Assembly: GCF_000242455.2 (NCBI RefSeq)
Contig: NC_019892.1
Coordinates: 8,690,744-8,754,743, forward strand
Length of the DNA: 64,000 nt
From: Singulisphaera acidiphila DSM 18658
GTDB lineage: Bacteria > Planctomycetota > Planctomycetia > Isosphaerales > Isosphaeraceae
Direction: 5' to 3'
Within the stretch, counting starts at the first letter, position 1. Every line of letters starts with the position of its first letter. Shown here piece after piece: positions 54,284 through 64,000 of the stretch. The translations under genes were made by a program, and so were the position numbers. The notes under the pieces are model-generated. The model searched no databases. It was given only the letters and a program-made list of their open reading frames with translations, and had not been told where the DNA came from.

Positions 54284-55642
54284 ATGATTCGATTTTTTTA
54301 CAACACAATGATCGTTCTCGGGTTCGCGACCCTCGCTTCCGCTGGCGACGGTCCCACCAGGCCAATCCCGAACGACCTGGTTGTCACCGATCCGCCGCTC
54401 ACCTGGTACAAGGGAAACCTCCACACGCATACGCTTTGGAGTGATGGCAACGACTATCCCGAGATGATCACCGACTGGTATGTCCGGCACGGCTACAACT
54501 TTCTCGCCCTCTCCGACCACAATATCCTCAGCCAGGGCCCGAAGTGGGTAAGCGTGGCCAAGGCCGACGCCAGAGCCAAAAACGAAGGATTCGCGCGCTA
54601 CCGCGAGCGGTTCGGCGATCCGTGGGTTGAGACCCGCACGGTCGACGGCGACCAACAAGTCCGGCTCAAGCCCCTCAGCGAGTTCCGGGCTCGCTTCGAA
54701 CAGGCCGGTCGCTTCCTGATGATCCAAGGGGAAGAGCTGACCGACCATTTCGAGAAGAAGCCGATCCACATGAATGCCAGCAACGTGCTGGAACTGATCG
54801 CGCCCCAGGGGGGCAAGAGCGTCGTCGAGGTGATGAAGAACAACCTCGAAGCCATCCAGGCCCAGGGTGAACGACTGGGCCGGCCCATCCTGGGCCATGT
54901 CAACCACCCCAATTTCCAATACGGAATCACCGGCGAAGAGTTGGCGATGGTGACGAAGGAGCGGTACTTCGAGGTCTACAACGGCCACCCGGATGTCCAT
55001 CACCTGGGCGATAAGACGCACGTAGGGATCGATCGGATGTGGGACATCGTAAACACCTTGCGGATCGGCGAGATGAACGAGGCCCCGCTTTCCGGCCTGG
55101 GCACCGACGACTCCCACAACTACTTCGGCCAGGATGAGGCCTCACCGGGCCGCGGTTGGATCATGGTGCGTGCGCGACACCTGACCCCGGAGTCGATCAT
55201 CCTCGCCATCGAGTCGCGCGACTTCTACGCCTCCAGCGGCGTCACCTTGCGGGACGTCCGCTATTCAGCCGAGAGCCGAAGCCTGGAGCTGGACATCGAA
55301 CCCGATGGTGATGCCCAGTACACCACGCAATTCGTCGGCACCTTGGAAGGGTACGACCCCACCCGCAAGCCGGTCACCGACGAGACGGGCAAGATCCTCC
55401 AAGTCACCCAGCGCTATTCGGCCGACGTGGGCCGCGTCCTGGCGACCGTCGAGGGAACCAGCGTCCGCTACGAGTTGACCGGCAAGGAACTCTACGTGCG
55501 GGCCATCGTTAGTTCGACGAAACCACCCGAAAATCCCTCCTTCGCCGATCAGGTCCAGCAAGCCTGGACACAGCCCGTCGGCTGGGAAAAACGCATCGCA
55601 GCCGCCGATACTCCGAAAGCCGCGAAACCCGAATCGAAGTAG
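54284..55642 (+). CDS. Exported PHP-domain phosphoesterase-like protein
   Basis: A 452-aa metal-dependent phosphoesterase-like protein. A signal peptide (MIRFFYNTMIVLGFATLASA) precedes the PHP core: TWYKGNLHTHTLWSDGNDYP EMITDWYVRHGYNFLALSDH N, RFLMIQGEELTDHFEKKPIH MN and PLSGLGTDDSHNYFG with the last His/Asp ligands. A C-terminal beta domain follows (SLELDIEPDGDAQYTTQFVG). The usual cytoplasmic PHP proteins lack a signal, so an envelope substrate is likely. No clear ribosome site precedes the ATG, and a stem-loop plus T-run sits directly upstream. Confidence 0.9.
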   Translation: MIRFFYNTMIVLGFATLASAGDGPTRPIPNDLVVTDPPLTWYKGNLHTHTLWSDGNDYPEMITDWYVRHGYNFLALSDHNILSQGPKWVSVAKADARAKNEGFARYRERFGDPWVETRTVDGDQQVRLKPLSEFRARFEQAGRFLMIQGEELTDHFEKKPIHMNASNVLELIAPQGGKSVVEVMKNNLEAIQAQGERLGRPILGHVNHPNFQYGITGEELAMVTKERYFEVYNGHPDVHHLGDKTHVGIDRMWDIVNTLRIGEMNEAPLSGLGTDDSHNYFGQDEASPGRGWIMVRARHLTPESIILAIESRDFYASSGVTLRDVRYSAESRSLELDIEPDGDAQYTTQFVGTLEGYDPTRKPVTDETGKILQVTQRYSADVGRVLATVEGTSVRYELTGKELYVRAIVSSTKPPENPSFADQVQQAWTQPVGWEKRIAAADTPKAAKPESK

Positions 55643-55661
55643 TCAACGGTACAAAGCCAGT

Positions 55662-55704
55662 CCCCCCCTTCCCTTCTCTTTAAAAGCAGAAGCGAAAGGG
55701 GGGA
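55662..55704 (+). terminator. Possible terminator after the PHP gene
   Basis: An imperfect hairpin pairs ccccccttc...cttct with agaag...aaggggggag. It lies 20 bases after the PHP stop. Confidence 0.45.
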
Positions 55705-55855
55705 GGGCGAGGCGCCTCAGAGCGGACGTGAACATCCGCACGTCAACGTTTTTCACACGGGTGGATCACACACCAAGTCATCGGTAGCGCGAAGCTCACC
55801 CGGCCCGTCTGAAATTCAAAAATTGCCCCGGTTTCCCGATCCAACCCGTCCCGGT

Positions 55856-56023
55856 TCATATCTTGGCTGGTTTCGGGTTGGGTTCCATATCAGGCGTAGG
55901 ATTCTTCGGTGCCGCAGGGGTGGTATCCGACGGGATTCCCGGCTGGATGCCGCCCGCCGGCCCGCAGCCAATGAAGGCGCAGGCTGCAAGCACAAGGGAC
56001 CAACGGATTCCGGCGTGTCGCAT
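55856..56023 (-). CDS. 55-residue lipoprotein downstream of the DUF1559 gene
   Basis: Reading from the ATG at 56023: MRHAGIRWSLVLAACAFIGC then GPAGGIQPGIPSDTTPAA and PKNPTPDMEPNPKPAKI, stop. It has a basic start, a hydrophobic core and lipobox LAAC at residues 12-15 (a second Cys at 20), then a Pro-rich disordered tail. It follows the DUF1559 gene on the same strand after 104 bases. Small lipoproteins behind DUF1559 genes are common in planctomycetes. Too short to give a family match. Confidence 0.7.
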   Translation of the reverse strand: MRHAGIRWSLVLAACAFIGCGPAGGIQPGIPSDTTPAAPKNPTPDMEPNPKPAKI

Positions 56024-56127
56024 TGAGAATGGCTCTCGGGTTAAAGGGAATGCGTAAAATGGTCAGATGTGCCGCCAGCCAGAACAGAACCGAGGCGGCC
56101 GAGTCTTGAAGACCCGGCCTCGGTCGC

Positions 56128-57237
<1,110 letters not shown>

Positions 57238-57756
57238 TCGATGCTCCTCAATAAAAAAGGAATCAATCGTAATAAAAACAAACAATGACACCGGTATGAC
57301 TCGCTCAGTAGCCACGGCATCATTCAATTTGATTTCGCACACGAGGCGCGAACGAGCACGCAAGAGACGATGAGTCTCCCGATCGTGAGCGTCCCGATTC
57401 TTCTCGACAATTGTGGATCGTTAAGTATCCGTAGATTCTATCGAATCCGCGAAGACTATGTCTAGTGGGAGAAGCCACAAAAAACAAGCCAACGTTTTTC
57501 ACATTCGATTAGGTGCCTATCCCAAGCCGGCGGAAACTCGCCAACTGTGGCCAATCACCATGATGGGAGGTCGAGCGTCACGTGCCACGAACTCGGGGGC
57601 AGTGACACCCCAACTCTCCGCAAGTATTCAGGTTCAGATCGATCACAGGGGATCGGCTTTTCGATTACGAGAAAAGCGTGATGACATGCGGCCACTTGAT
57701 CGCGAGCGAAGATTCGAGAATCAAAATCTTCCCCACATGCAACCTTGGTTTTCGAC
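57238..57756. other. Intergenic region upstream of the DUF1559 gene
   Basis: About 520 bases. The 100 bases next to the DUF1559 gene are strikingly AT-rich for this genome and probably contain its promoter. No gene or clear terminator was recognised in the rest. Confidence 0.4.
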
Positions 57757-58908
57757 TTACTTTCCGAGAATCGGACGGAGGATTGAGCCGAAAATTTCTG
57801 CCATCCGCATGAAGCCGAGATCGGTTGGGTGCGAGCCGTCAACGGTCCCCTCGCCGTCAGTGCCGATTTGCAGATCGGCCGGAAGGTAGTGCAAGCCCTT
57901 GATTCCTGCCGCGAGCAGGTGCTCGTGGGCAGTCCGAAGCGCGGCGTGGTTGCGTTCATTATGCTCGCGGGGGGATGTCAGGATGAACCCGCTGGTATAG
58001 TTCCGGTCCTCGGCCAGAACGATCGGCGTGTCGGGATGCGCCTTGCGGAGCGTTTGCACGAACGGCTCGAGGCGTTCTTCGACCTCCTTGGAGCTCATGT
58101 TGGGCAGACAATCGAGCACATAGACGGCCGGATCGAGTTCGGCCAGGAGGCTGGCGAGTTCGGGTTCCATCTTGCCATTGCCCGAGAAGCCGAGGTTGAT
58201 GATCGGGCGGTTGAGTTGCCGACCGAGGATCGCCGTGTGGACCATCCCTGGGCGTGAAGCACAGCCCCCTTGGGTGATCGACGTGCCGTAGAAGAGGATC
58301 GGCTTCCGGAGCGCCTCGGGGCGAGGTTCCGTCCGGGCGACTTGGCGGTCCTTGGGAATGCCCAGTTCCACCGACGTGACGCCGTTGTAGAGCGGCAAGT
58401 AGAGCAAAAACTCGCGAGGGCCGTTGGGAAGTCCGGCCACCAACGTCACGGAGTTTGTGGGCGCAACTTTGGGTTGGCCGACCGCCAACCACCGCCACTG
58501 GCCATCGTCGGCTCTGGCATAGAGGTCGAGTCCGCTGACCCCCGTGGCGGGCATGTGAGGCATGGCCAGCGAAGCCTTGTTCAGCGTCCAACGCGCCTCG
58601 ATCGTCGGCGAATCGGTGACAAAGCGGACGCAGAGTCCGGTCGAGTCTCGGGACAAGTTCCAGACGGCGTCCCGCACGACCCCTTCCGCCTTCGCGGGGA
58701 GTCTGTCGAAGGGGCTCTTGGTCTCCTCCCAGCCCTGCCCCTCGACCCCCAGGTCGCGGATGTCGTACCACAGAGTCGCCGAGCCAGGCTCGCTCTTGGC
58801 CCGGGCGGGATCGAGCTTCGCCTCCTGGGCGGCGACCACCGCCGAGACACTGAGGAAGAGGATCCAGGTCGCGACAAGCCGGCTTCCTGAGCAGCAGCGT
58901 TTCATCAT
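57757..58908 (-). CDS. Secreted SGNH/GDSL-type esterase
   Basis: A 383-aa exported esterase. After a signal peptide (SRLVATWILFLSVSAVVAAQ) comes a beta-sandwich of about 150 residues, as in two-domain carbohydrate esterases (RFVTDSPTIEARWTLNKASL). The SGNH hydrolase follows: ILFYGTSITQGGCASRPGM with the serine, INLGFSGNGKMEPELASLL (Gly and Asn blocks), DPAVYVLDCLPNMS and DGSHPTDLGFMRMAEIF with the catalytic Asp-His. It lies 76 bases downstream of a sulfatase gene in the same direction, so it probably deacetylates a sulfated glycan attacked by those sulfatases. Confidence 0.9.
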   Translation of the reverse strand: MMKRCCSGSRLVATWILFLSVSAVVAAQEAKLDPARAKSEPGSATLWYDIRDLGVEGQGWEETKSPFDRLPAKAEGVVRDAVWNLSRDSTGLCVRFVTDSPTIEARWTLNKASLAMPHMPATGVSGLDLYARADDGQWRWLAVGQPKVAPTNSVTLVAGLPNGPREFLLYLPLYNGVTSVELGIPKDRQVARTEPRPEALRKPILFYGTSITQGGCASRPGMVHTAILGRQLNRPIINLGFSGNGKMEPELASLLAELDPAVYVLDCLPNMSSKEVEERLEPFVQTLRKAHPDTPIVLAEDRNYTSGFILTSPREHNERNHAALRTAHEHLLAAGIKGLHYLPADLQIGTDGEGTVDGSHPTDLGFMRMAEIFGSILRPILGK

Positions 58909-58984
58909 CACATTCCTCGTAGGATGAGCCCGTCCCACCATAAAATCCACTTCGGATCACTCCAATACGATTGTGCCCCGCGCG

Positions 58985-60610
58985 TCAGCGAGGCACGCCC
59001 TTCTCAAACGCAGCCTTCTTCTTGGCCGCGGCCTTCTTTTTCGCGGCTTCCGGAGCCGCCGGGCGGATGATCGATTCGGGCGGGTCCTGATCGGTGACCT
59101 TGAGCTCCTTGCGCAGGCGGGCCAGTTCCTGCTCGAGTTCCTCCTGGACCTTGGCATAGTCGGCCTGGCCGTGGACGCTCCGCATTTCTTGTGGATCTTC
59201 CTTGAGGTCGAAGAGCTCCCATTCGTCGATGTCGGGTCCATAGAAGTGGACGAGCTTGTAGCGATCGGTCACGACTCCGTAGTGCCGACGCACGCTGTGG
59301 GGGCCGGGGTACTCGTAGTAGTGATAATAAAAACTTTTCCGCCAATCTTCGGGCGTCCGCCCCTTGAACAGGGGGACCAGGCTCTTCCCTTGCATCTCGG
59401 CCGGAACCGGCTGACCTGCCGCTTCGAGGAAGGTCTCGGCGAAGTCGAGGTTCGAGACGAGGTCGGTGTTCACGCTCCCGGGCTTGGTCACTCCGGGCCA
59501 GCGCACGACGAGCGGAGTCCGCAACGATTCCTCGAAGATCCAGCGTTTGTCGAACCAGCCGTGCTCGCCGAGATAGAACCCCTGATCGGCCGCATAGACG
59601 ACGATCGTGTTGTCGGCCAGGCCCTCCTCCTCGAGGTACTTCAGCAGTCGCCCCACGTTCTCATCGACGGCCTTGATGCATGCGAGGTAGTCGTGCATGT
59701 AGCGGTTGTATTTCCAGCGGACGAGGTCGTCCCCCTTGAGATCGGCCTTCGCAAAGGCCTGGTTCCTCGGCTCGTAATAGGCGTCCCAGACCTTGCGCTG
59801 ATCGGGAGTCAGTTGCGGCGGGGCCTCGAGCTTGAGGTCCCTCGCCGTCATCGTCTTGGCGATCGTCATGTCCTGGTCGTGCTCGGCCTTGCCACGGCCG
59901 GAGTAGTCGTCGAACAGGGTCGAAGGCTCGGGATAGGCCCGATCGTTGTCATGTCCGAGATGACGGAGCGCGGGGGCCCACTCACGGTGGGGGGCCTTGT
60001 TCTGGCTCATCATCAGAAATGGCTTCGATTTGTCCCGCTTCTTGAGCCAGTCGATCGTAAGGTCGGTGATAATGTCGGTGGCGTACCCCTCATGCTTCAC
60101 CTGCGTCCCGTTGTCGATCATCGGCGGGTTGTAGTAGACCCCCTGCCCCGGCAGGATGTGCCAGTAGTCGAACCCGGTCGGTTCCGTCACAAGGTGCCAC
60201 TTGCCGACAACGGCCGTCTGGTAGCCCGCCCCCTTCAAGAGCTTGGCGACGGTCGTCTGCGACCCGTCGAACCGACTGCCCGAGTTGTTGTAGAACCCAT
60301 TGGCGTGGCTGTATTTCCCGGTGAGCACTGTCGCCCGGCTCGGCCCGCAAATCGAGTTGGGCACGACGCAACGATCGAACCGCATCCCTTCTTTGGCGAT
60401 CCGGTCGATGTTTGGCGTTTCAATCAACTTGCGTGGATCGTTGTAGGCACTGATGGACTGGTAGGCATGATCGTCCGAGAAGATGAACAGAATATTGGGT
60501 TGCTTGTTGGGCTCCGCAGACGACGCCATCGGAGATCCGCAGACGATCAAGAAGGCCCCGAGACACACGAGGGTGCGTCCGAGCCTTCTCCTGGCTGACA
60601 CTCTGCTCAT
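58985..60610 (-). CDS. Secreted sulfatase, Cys-type (S1 family)
   Basis: A 541-aa formylglycine-dependent sulfatase. The ATG at 60610 (GGGAG upstream) gives a signal peptide ([21 protein letters not shown]), then [20 protein letters not shown] with metal-binding Asp pair, [20 protein letters not shown] and [20 protein letters not shown] with the CxPSR site converted to formylglycine. [21 protein letters not shown] and the late metal ligands are present. The C-terminus is Lys/Ala-rich. Middle gene of a sulfatase-sulfatase-esterase run. Glycan substrate unknown. Confidence 0.95.
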   Translation of the reverse strand: MSRVSARRRLGRTLVCLGAFLIVCGSPMASSAEPNKQPNILFIFSDDHAYQSISAYNDPRKLIETPNIDRIAKEGMRFDRCVVPNSICGPSRATVLTGKYSHANGFYNNSGSRFDGSQTTVAKLLKGAGYQTAVVGKWHLVTEPTGFDYWHILPGQGVYYNPPMIDNGTQVKHEGYATDIITDLTIDWLKKRDKSKPFLMMSQNKAPHREWAPALRHLGHDNDRAYPEPSTLFDDYSGRGKAEHDQDMTIAKTMTARDLKLEAPPQLTPDQRKVWDAYYEPRNQAFAKADLKGDDLVRWKYNRYMHDYLACIKAVDENVGRLLKYLEEEGLADNTIVVYAADQGFYLGEHGWFDKRWIFEESLRTPLVVRWPGVTKPGSVNTDLVSNLDFAETFLEAAGQPVPAEMQGKSLVPLFKGRTPEDWRKSFYYHYYEYPGPHSVRRHYGVVTDRYKLVHFYGPDIDEWELFDLKEDPQEMRSVHGQADYAKVQEELEQELARLRKELKVTDQDPPESIIRPAAPEAAKKKAAAKKKAAFEKGVPR

Positions 60611-60816
60611 CGAAATTCGCTCCCGCCACACGGACTGGATCCACCCTAATTTGTTGTCTTCTTGTGGGTTGGGCTTCAGCCTGCCACCCCCTCGAGAACC
60701 GGCAAGCTTGAGGCCGACCTGGCAAGGTGAAGCCGACCGTTGATTGCCCTTGGGGCATCCCCACCCACCCGACCTTTGCTCTTGTTCTAAGGCCAAACCG
60801 GGTCCGGCTCAAGATG

Positions 60817-62292
60817 CTACGGATTCTTCTCGGTCGGGATGATCGGCTTTCGCTCCCAGGTCCAGACGCCGTTCACCTTGGTGAGTAACCTCGCCAAGCT
60901 CCCGGGGGCGGGGGGTTCGTTCCGCTTGGGGAGCCAGCCGGCGAGTTCGCGTTTGCGCTCGGCCTGGTTCGGGTCGCCGGCGAGATTCGTCCACTCGTTG
61001 GGGTCGGATCGGTGATCGTAGAGTTCCTCGGAACCATCGGCGTAGCGGATAAATCGCCAGTGCTCGGTACGGACGGCGTGATTGTCTTGGTTGTGGGTCG
61101 TGATCGCCGGCCATACCCGAGGAGCAGAGGCATCCTTCAACTGGGGCGCGAGGCTGTGTCCTTCCAGACCCGGGCGTTCGGGGAGCCGGCAAAGCGCGAC
61201 GAGCGTCGGGTAGAGATCAAGCAATTCGGCCGGCCGACCACAACGGGCGCCGGCGGCAATGCCGGGGCCGGCGAAAATCAGAGGGACACGGGTCGACCGC
61301 TCCCACAAGGTGTTCTTGCCGGTGATCCCTTTCTCACCGAGGTGCCAGCCGTGGTCGGACCAGAGCACAACGACGGTCCGATCGGCCTGGCCGCTCACCT
61401 CGAGGGCATCGAGCACGCGGCCGACCTGGCTGTCCATGAAGCTGATGCTCGCCAGGTATGAGCGCACGAGCGGACGCCACTGCTTGGCCTCGAGCAACCA
61501 GGAAAGGCGAGGCTCGGGGAGTTTCCAGTGCAGATACCAGGAGAATTCGGGCACGTCGTCGCGGTCGTCGACCTTCACCGGGGGCATCACCAACGTTTCG
61601 TCCGGGTAGAGGTCGAACCAGCGCTGGGACGCGAAGCAAGGGACGTGCGGCAAGCGGAACCCGACCGCAACAAGGAAAGGCTGGCCCGGCGGTGGTGCCT
61701 GCAACCGCGCAATCGCAGCATCGGCGATCTTCCAGTCGGCTTGCTCCTCATCCTTGGCAGGAAAGACGCCCCAGTCCATCGCCTTGATCGGGTCGGGAGT
61801 CGCGACAAACTTCTGAGGTGGATACGGCATCCCACCGGCCACCGACCAGACCTGAAATTCCTTCTCCTGATCGCGCGGGGGGACCGACCCGTCGTGAAAG
61901 ATCTTCCCCGAGCAGAAGGTCGAGTATCCCTCGGCCGCCAACGCCTGGGGCAACGTGACCTGATCCTTGAGCGCCTCGACAGCACGGAAGCCCGGCTGGA
62001 GTGAATAAATGCCCGTGGTCGATGGTCGAAGCCCTGTCAAAAAGCTCGATCGTGAGGGGTTGCAGAGCGGCGCCTGGCAATGAGCATTGGTGAACAGAGT
62101 CCCGCGCCGGGCCAGCCGATCGATGTTCGGCGTCTTCGCTTGCGGGTGTCCCTCCAGGCAGCCGACCCAATCGTTGAGGTCGTCGACCGCGATCAAGAGG
62201 ACGTTCGGCCTGTCCTCTCCATCGCTGGCCCCCGTTTTACCCTCTCCGGGAGGAGCCAGGGCCAAGAGGAGACAAGTCAACGTACAGAGCAT
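60817..62292 (-). CDS. Secreted sulfatase, iduronate-2-sulfatase-like
   Basis: A 491-aa formylglycine-dependent sulfatase. Short signal peptide (MLCTLTCLLLALAPP), then RPNVLLIAVDDLNDWVGCLE GHPQAKTPNIDRLARRGTLF TNAHCQAPLCNPSRSSFLTG, in which CNPSR is the active site. VDDLNDW and the start QAPLCNPSR are typical of the iduronate-2-sulfatase group. VVLWSDHGWHLGEKGITGKN TLWE supplies late metal ligands. GAAGGAAAG precedes the ATG. It is the first gene of the minus-strand sulfatase operon, 206 bases before the next sulfatase. Confidence 0.95.
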   Translation of the reverse strand: MLCTLTCLLLALAPPGEGKTGASDGEDRPNVLLIAVDDLNDWVGCLEGHPQAKTPNIDRLARRGTLFTNAHCQAPLCNPSRSSFLTGLRPSTTGIYSLQPGFRAVEALKDQVTLPQALAAEGYSTFCSGKIFHDGSVPPRDQEKEFQVWSVAGGMPYPPQKFVATPDPIKAMDWGVFPAKDEEQADWKIADAAIARLQAPPPGQPFLVAVGFRLPHVPCFASQRWFDLYPDETLVMPPVKVDDRDDVPEFSWYLHWKLPEPRLSWLLEAKQWRPLVRSYLASISFMDSQVGRVLDALEVSGQADRTVVVLWSDHGWHLGEKGITGKNTLWERSTRVPLIFAGPGIAAGARCGRPAELLDLYPTLVALCRLPERPGLEGHSLAPQLKDASAPRVWPAITTHNQDNHAVRTEHWRFIRYADGSEELYDHRSDPNEWTNLAGDPNQAERKRELAGWLPKRNEPPAPGSLARLLTKVNGVWTWERKPIIPTEKNP

Positions 62293-62550
62293 GGGGGCGA
62301 CTTTCCTTCACATCCAGGGGCGGTTCGGCCTACCGTGAGGAGACGGTGGGCGAGCGATCCATCGTGGCGGAGAAACCGCGCGAGATCAACCGGTTCCCTT
62401 GGGCTTCATTCAACCCGGGGAACACCAAAAGGCGTCTGTGTGGATCGCCTTCAAGAAGCCCCCATATTTCATGCACACATCTTACAATATCTTCATGAAA
62501 TCTAAAGATCAAATACAACCCGACAAAACTCGTCCCTGGATGCCCAGTCG

Positions 62551-62832
62551 TCAGTTTCCAGGCGATTCGTTGCTCGGACGTTCAAAGTTCAAGGCACGGA
62601 AAATCGCGATAAAAAGCAGGGGGCCACCTAAAATCACCAACGCAACATTAACACCAACAAGGACTTGGGCAACGCCTCCCCATTGTTGTTCCAGGTGATA
62701 CAGTAGTCGAAACGGTATAGCGGCCCCCGCAAGGGCGCACATCAAGGTGAAACCAAGGCTGAAGCCATCCCACCAGAGTTTGCAAAACGAGGAGACCGTC
62801 GACACGCTCACTCTTGCATTGGACCGCAACAT
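62551..62832 (-). CDS. Small membrane protein with two TM helices
   Basis: Not recognised. A 93-aa protein from an ATG with AGGAG 8 nt upstream. Two TM helices are visible: FSLGFTLMCALAGAAIPFRL and VLVGVNVALVILGGPLLFIA IF, with a short loop containing HLEQQWGG between them. The tail is polar. It lies upstream of the sulfatase operon on the same strand but 258 bases away. Confidence 0.65.
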   Translation of the reverse strand: MLRSNARVSVSTVSSFCKLWWDGFSLGFTLMCALAGAAIPFRLLYHLEQQWGGVAQVLVGVNVALVILGGPLLFIAIFRALNFERPSNESPGN

Positions 62833-63186
62833 TCAGAGGCTCCTAATTCCTCATTAGCCGTGATAAAAGCGGAAGCATGAAGCCGTGTTGAGAAACCCAA
62901 GATCGAACCCGATCTCATCGACCGTAATCATAGCCCGAACCGAATCAGTTGGCACCAAGAGGTGCTGACTCCGGAATCATTCCAACCCTCGGTCGAAGTC
63001 GGGCGAATCGCCGATTCAAGGCCATTGACGATTGCTCCGCTCCTGCTCCGATTGTAACCTCAATGAGATGAAGGCGATCCGCCGTTCCTTTTTCCTCGGA
63101 GACAGCCAACCCTGTCCCAAGGTGGAATGGATCGGTCGTCTGCAAGCGCGGGAGCCTGGAATTCCAACCGTTGAGGTCTGTTGCCG
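62833..63186. other. Divergent intergenic region
   Basis: 354 bases between the small membrane protein gene and the FAD oxidoreductase gene. No gene is supported; promoters for both must be here but no consensus was recognised. Confidence 0.4.
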
Positions 63187-64000
63187 ATGTATGCACTGCT
63201 GTTCTGCACGCTCTCCGTCGCGCTGCAACCTACCGAGCCGAGTCGTGAAACCTACGATGTCGTCGTCTATGGGGGGACATCCGCCGGGATCAGCGCGGCG
63301 GTACAAGCCGCGCGGATGGGCAAGTCGGTCGTGGTAATCGCCCCCGAAGTCAATCTTGGCGGATTGACGAGCGGCGGACTCGGTTGGACCGACAGCGGCC
63401 GTAAGGATGCGGTCGGCGGCATGGCACTCGAGTTTTATCGCCGTGTCAAGACCCACTACGACAAGCCAGAGAACTGGAAACAGCAGAAGGCCGAGGAGTA
63501 TCGCCTCTACCACCGCAAGGATGACGCCATCTGGGCGTTCGAACCTCATATCGCCGAGAAGGTCTTCGAGGAGTTGGTCGCCGAGCACAAGATCCCGGTG
63601 CAGCGCAACGAATGGCTCGACCGTGCCCAGGGGGTCACGAAGAAAGGGACGAAGATCGTGGCGATCCGTACCCTGAGCGGCAAGACCTATCGCGGCAAAG
63701 TTTTCATCGACGCCACCTACGAAGGGGACCTGATGGCCTCGGCCGGCGTCTCGTTCACCGTCGGGCGCGAGGCGAACGCGAAGTATGGTGAGACGATGAA
63801 CGGTGTGCAGACCCGTCGCGCAGTCAGCCACCAGTTCGAGAAATCGGTCGATCCTTATGTCGTCCCCGGCGATCCCTCGAGCGGCCTGCTCCCCCGGATC
63901 CACGCGGGATCCCCGGGCGTGGACGGCGAAGGGGACAACCGCATCCAGGCGTACTGCTTCAGGATGTGCCTGACGAACGACGACGAGAACCGAATCCCGT
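63187..64000 (+). CDS. FAD-dependent oxidoreductase, 3' end beyond window
   Basis: The first 271 residues of an exported FAD oxidoreductase. The start MYALLFCTLSVALQPTEPSR looks like a short signal peptide. YDVVVYGGTSAGISAAVQAA RMGKSVVVIAP is the FAD-binding Rossmann motif, and NLGGLTSGGLGWTDSGRK is the signature of the FAD-dependent oxidoreductases (Pfam FAD_oxidored type) common in planctomycetes. VFIDATYEGDLMASAGVSFT VGREA follows as expected. The reading frame is open to the window edge. Substrate unknown; located near sulfatase genes, so a carbohydrate or related alcohol is plausible. Confidence 0.9.
   Translation, partial: MYALLFCTLSVALQPTEPSRETYDVVVYGGTSAGISAAVQAARMGKSVVVIAPEVNLGGLTSGGLGWTDSGRKDAVGGMALEFYRRVKTHYDKPENWKQQKAEEYRLYHRKDDAIWAFEPHIAEKVFEELVAEHKIPVQRNEWLDRAQGVTKKGTKIVAIRTLSGKTYRGKVFIDATYEGDLMASAGVSFTVGREANAKYGETMNGVQTRRAVSHQFEKSVDPYVVPGDPSSGLLPRIHAGSPGVDGEGDNRIQAYCFRMCLTNDDENRIP

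Overview
The window looks like chromosomal DNA of a planctomycete, most likely of the Isosphaeraceae/Gemmata type. It is GC-rich and loosely packed. Many genes stand alone, and several protein types characteristic of the phylum recur: DUF1559 prepilin-like protein, two DUF1501 proteins, a TIGR03067-type protein, sulfatases, Tat-exported Gfo/Idh/MocA and FAD oxidoreductases, and an N-terminal LE.R.LLA motif. The phylum call is an inference from these families. No rRNA, CRISPR array, prophage or intact insertion sequence was found.

Region 1 (1-9,100) is a tripartite RND efflux locus: permease (cut by the window edge), periplasmic adaptor and TolC-like outer-membrane factor, with a winged-helix regulator and a small secreted protein between them. 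Two parts are unusual. The adaptor begins with what looks like the first transmembrane segment and porter start of an RND permease, and the outer-membrane factor ends in a LysM peptidoglycan-binding domain. IS66 and IS256 transposase remnants flank the outer-membrane-factor gene.

Region 2 (9,100-19,000) is mostly housekeeping and small genes: a CxxC membrane protein coupled to a sirtuin, a sugar isomerase-like protein, pyrF, two identical tandem tRNA-Pro(GGG) genes, a double DUF1801 protein, an ArsR-SRPBCC pair and a streptothricin-acetyltransferase-like GNAT. Region 3 (19,000-28,200) holds a TetR-RND-adaptor efflux operon, an orphan moeA and a secreted double-propeller sugar dehydrogenase. 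Region 4 (28,200-35,400) has a YeiH-type transporter with a small partner, pyrC, and a three-gene cassette of one amidohydrolase, one amidohydrolase homologue that has lost its metal ligands, and a Tat-signal DegT-type PLP enzyme.

Region 5 (35,400-47,300) has three TadE/TadG-type pseudopilins, an orphan NarL-type response regulator with an altered acidic pocket, an amidase plus DUF1501 pair, an esterase, an acyl-CoA synthetase and an ArsR regulator. Region 6 (47,300-64,000) is rich in secreted functions: Gfo/Idh oxidoreductase, LE.R.LLA lipase, second DUF1501, double heavy-metal-associated-domain protein, PHP phosphoesterase, DUF1559 protein with a 55-residue lipoprotein, a sulfatase-sulfatase-SGNH esterase operon probably for sulfated glycans, and the start of an FAD oxidoreductase. 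The most interesting items are the RND-permease/adaptor fusion and LysM-tailed outer-membrane factor, the catalytic-plus-degenerate amidohydrolase cassette, and the tRNA duplication in which only the first copy retains a consensus promoter.
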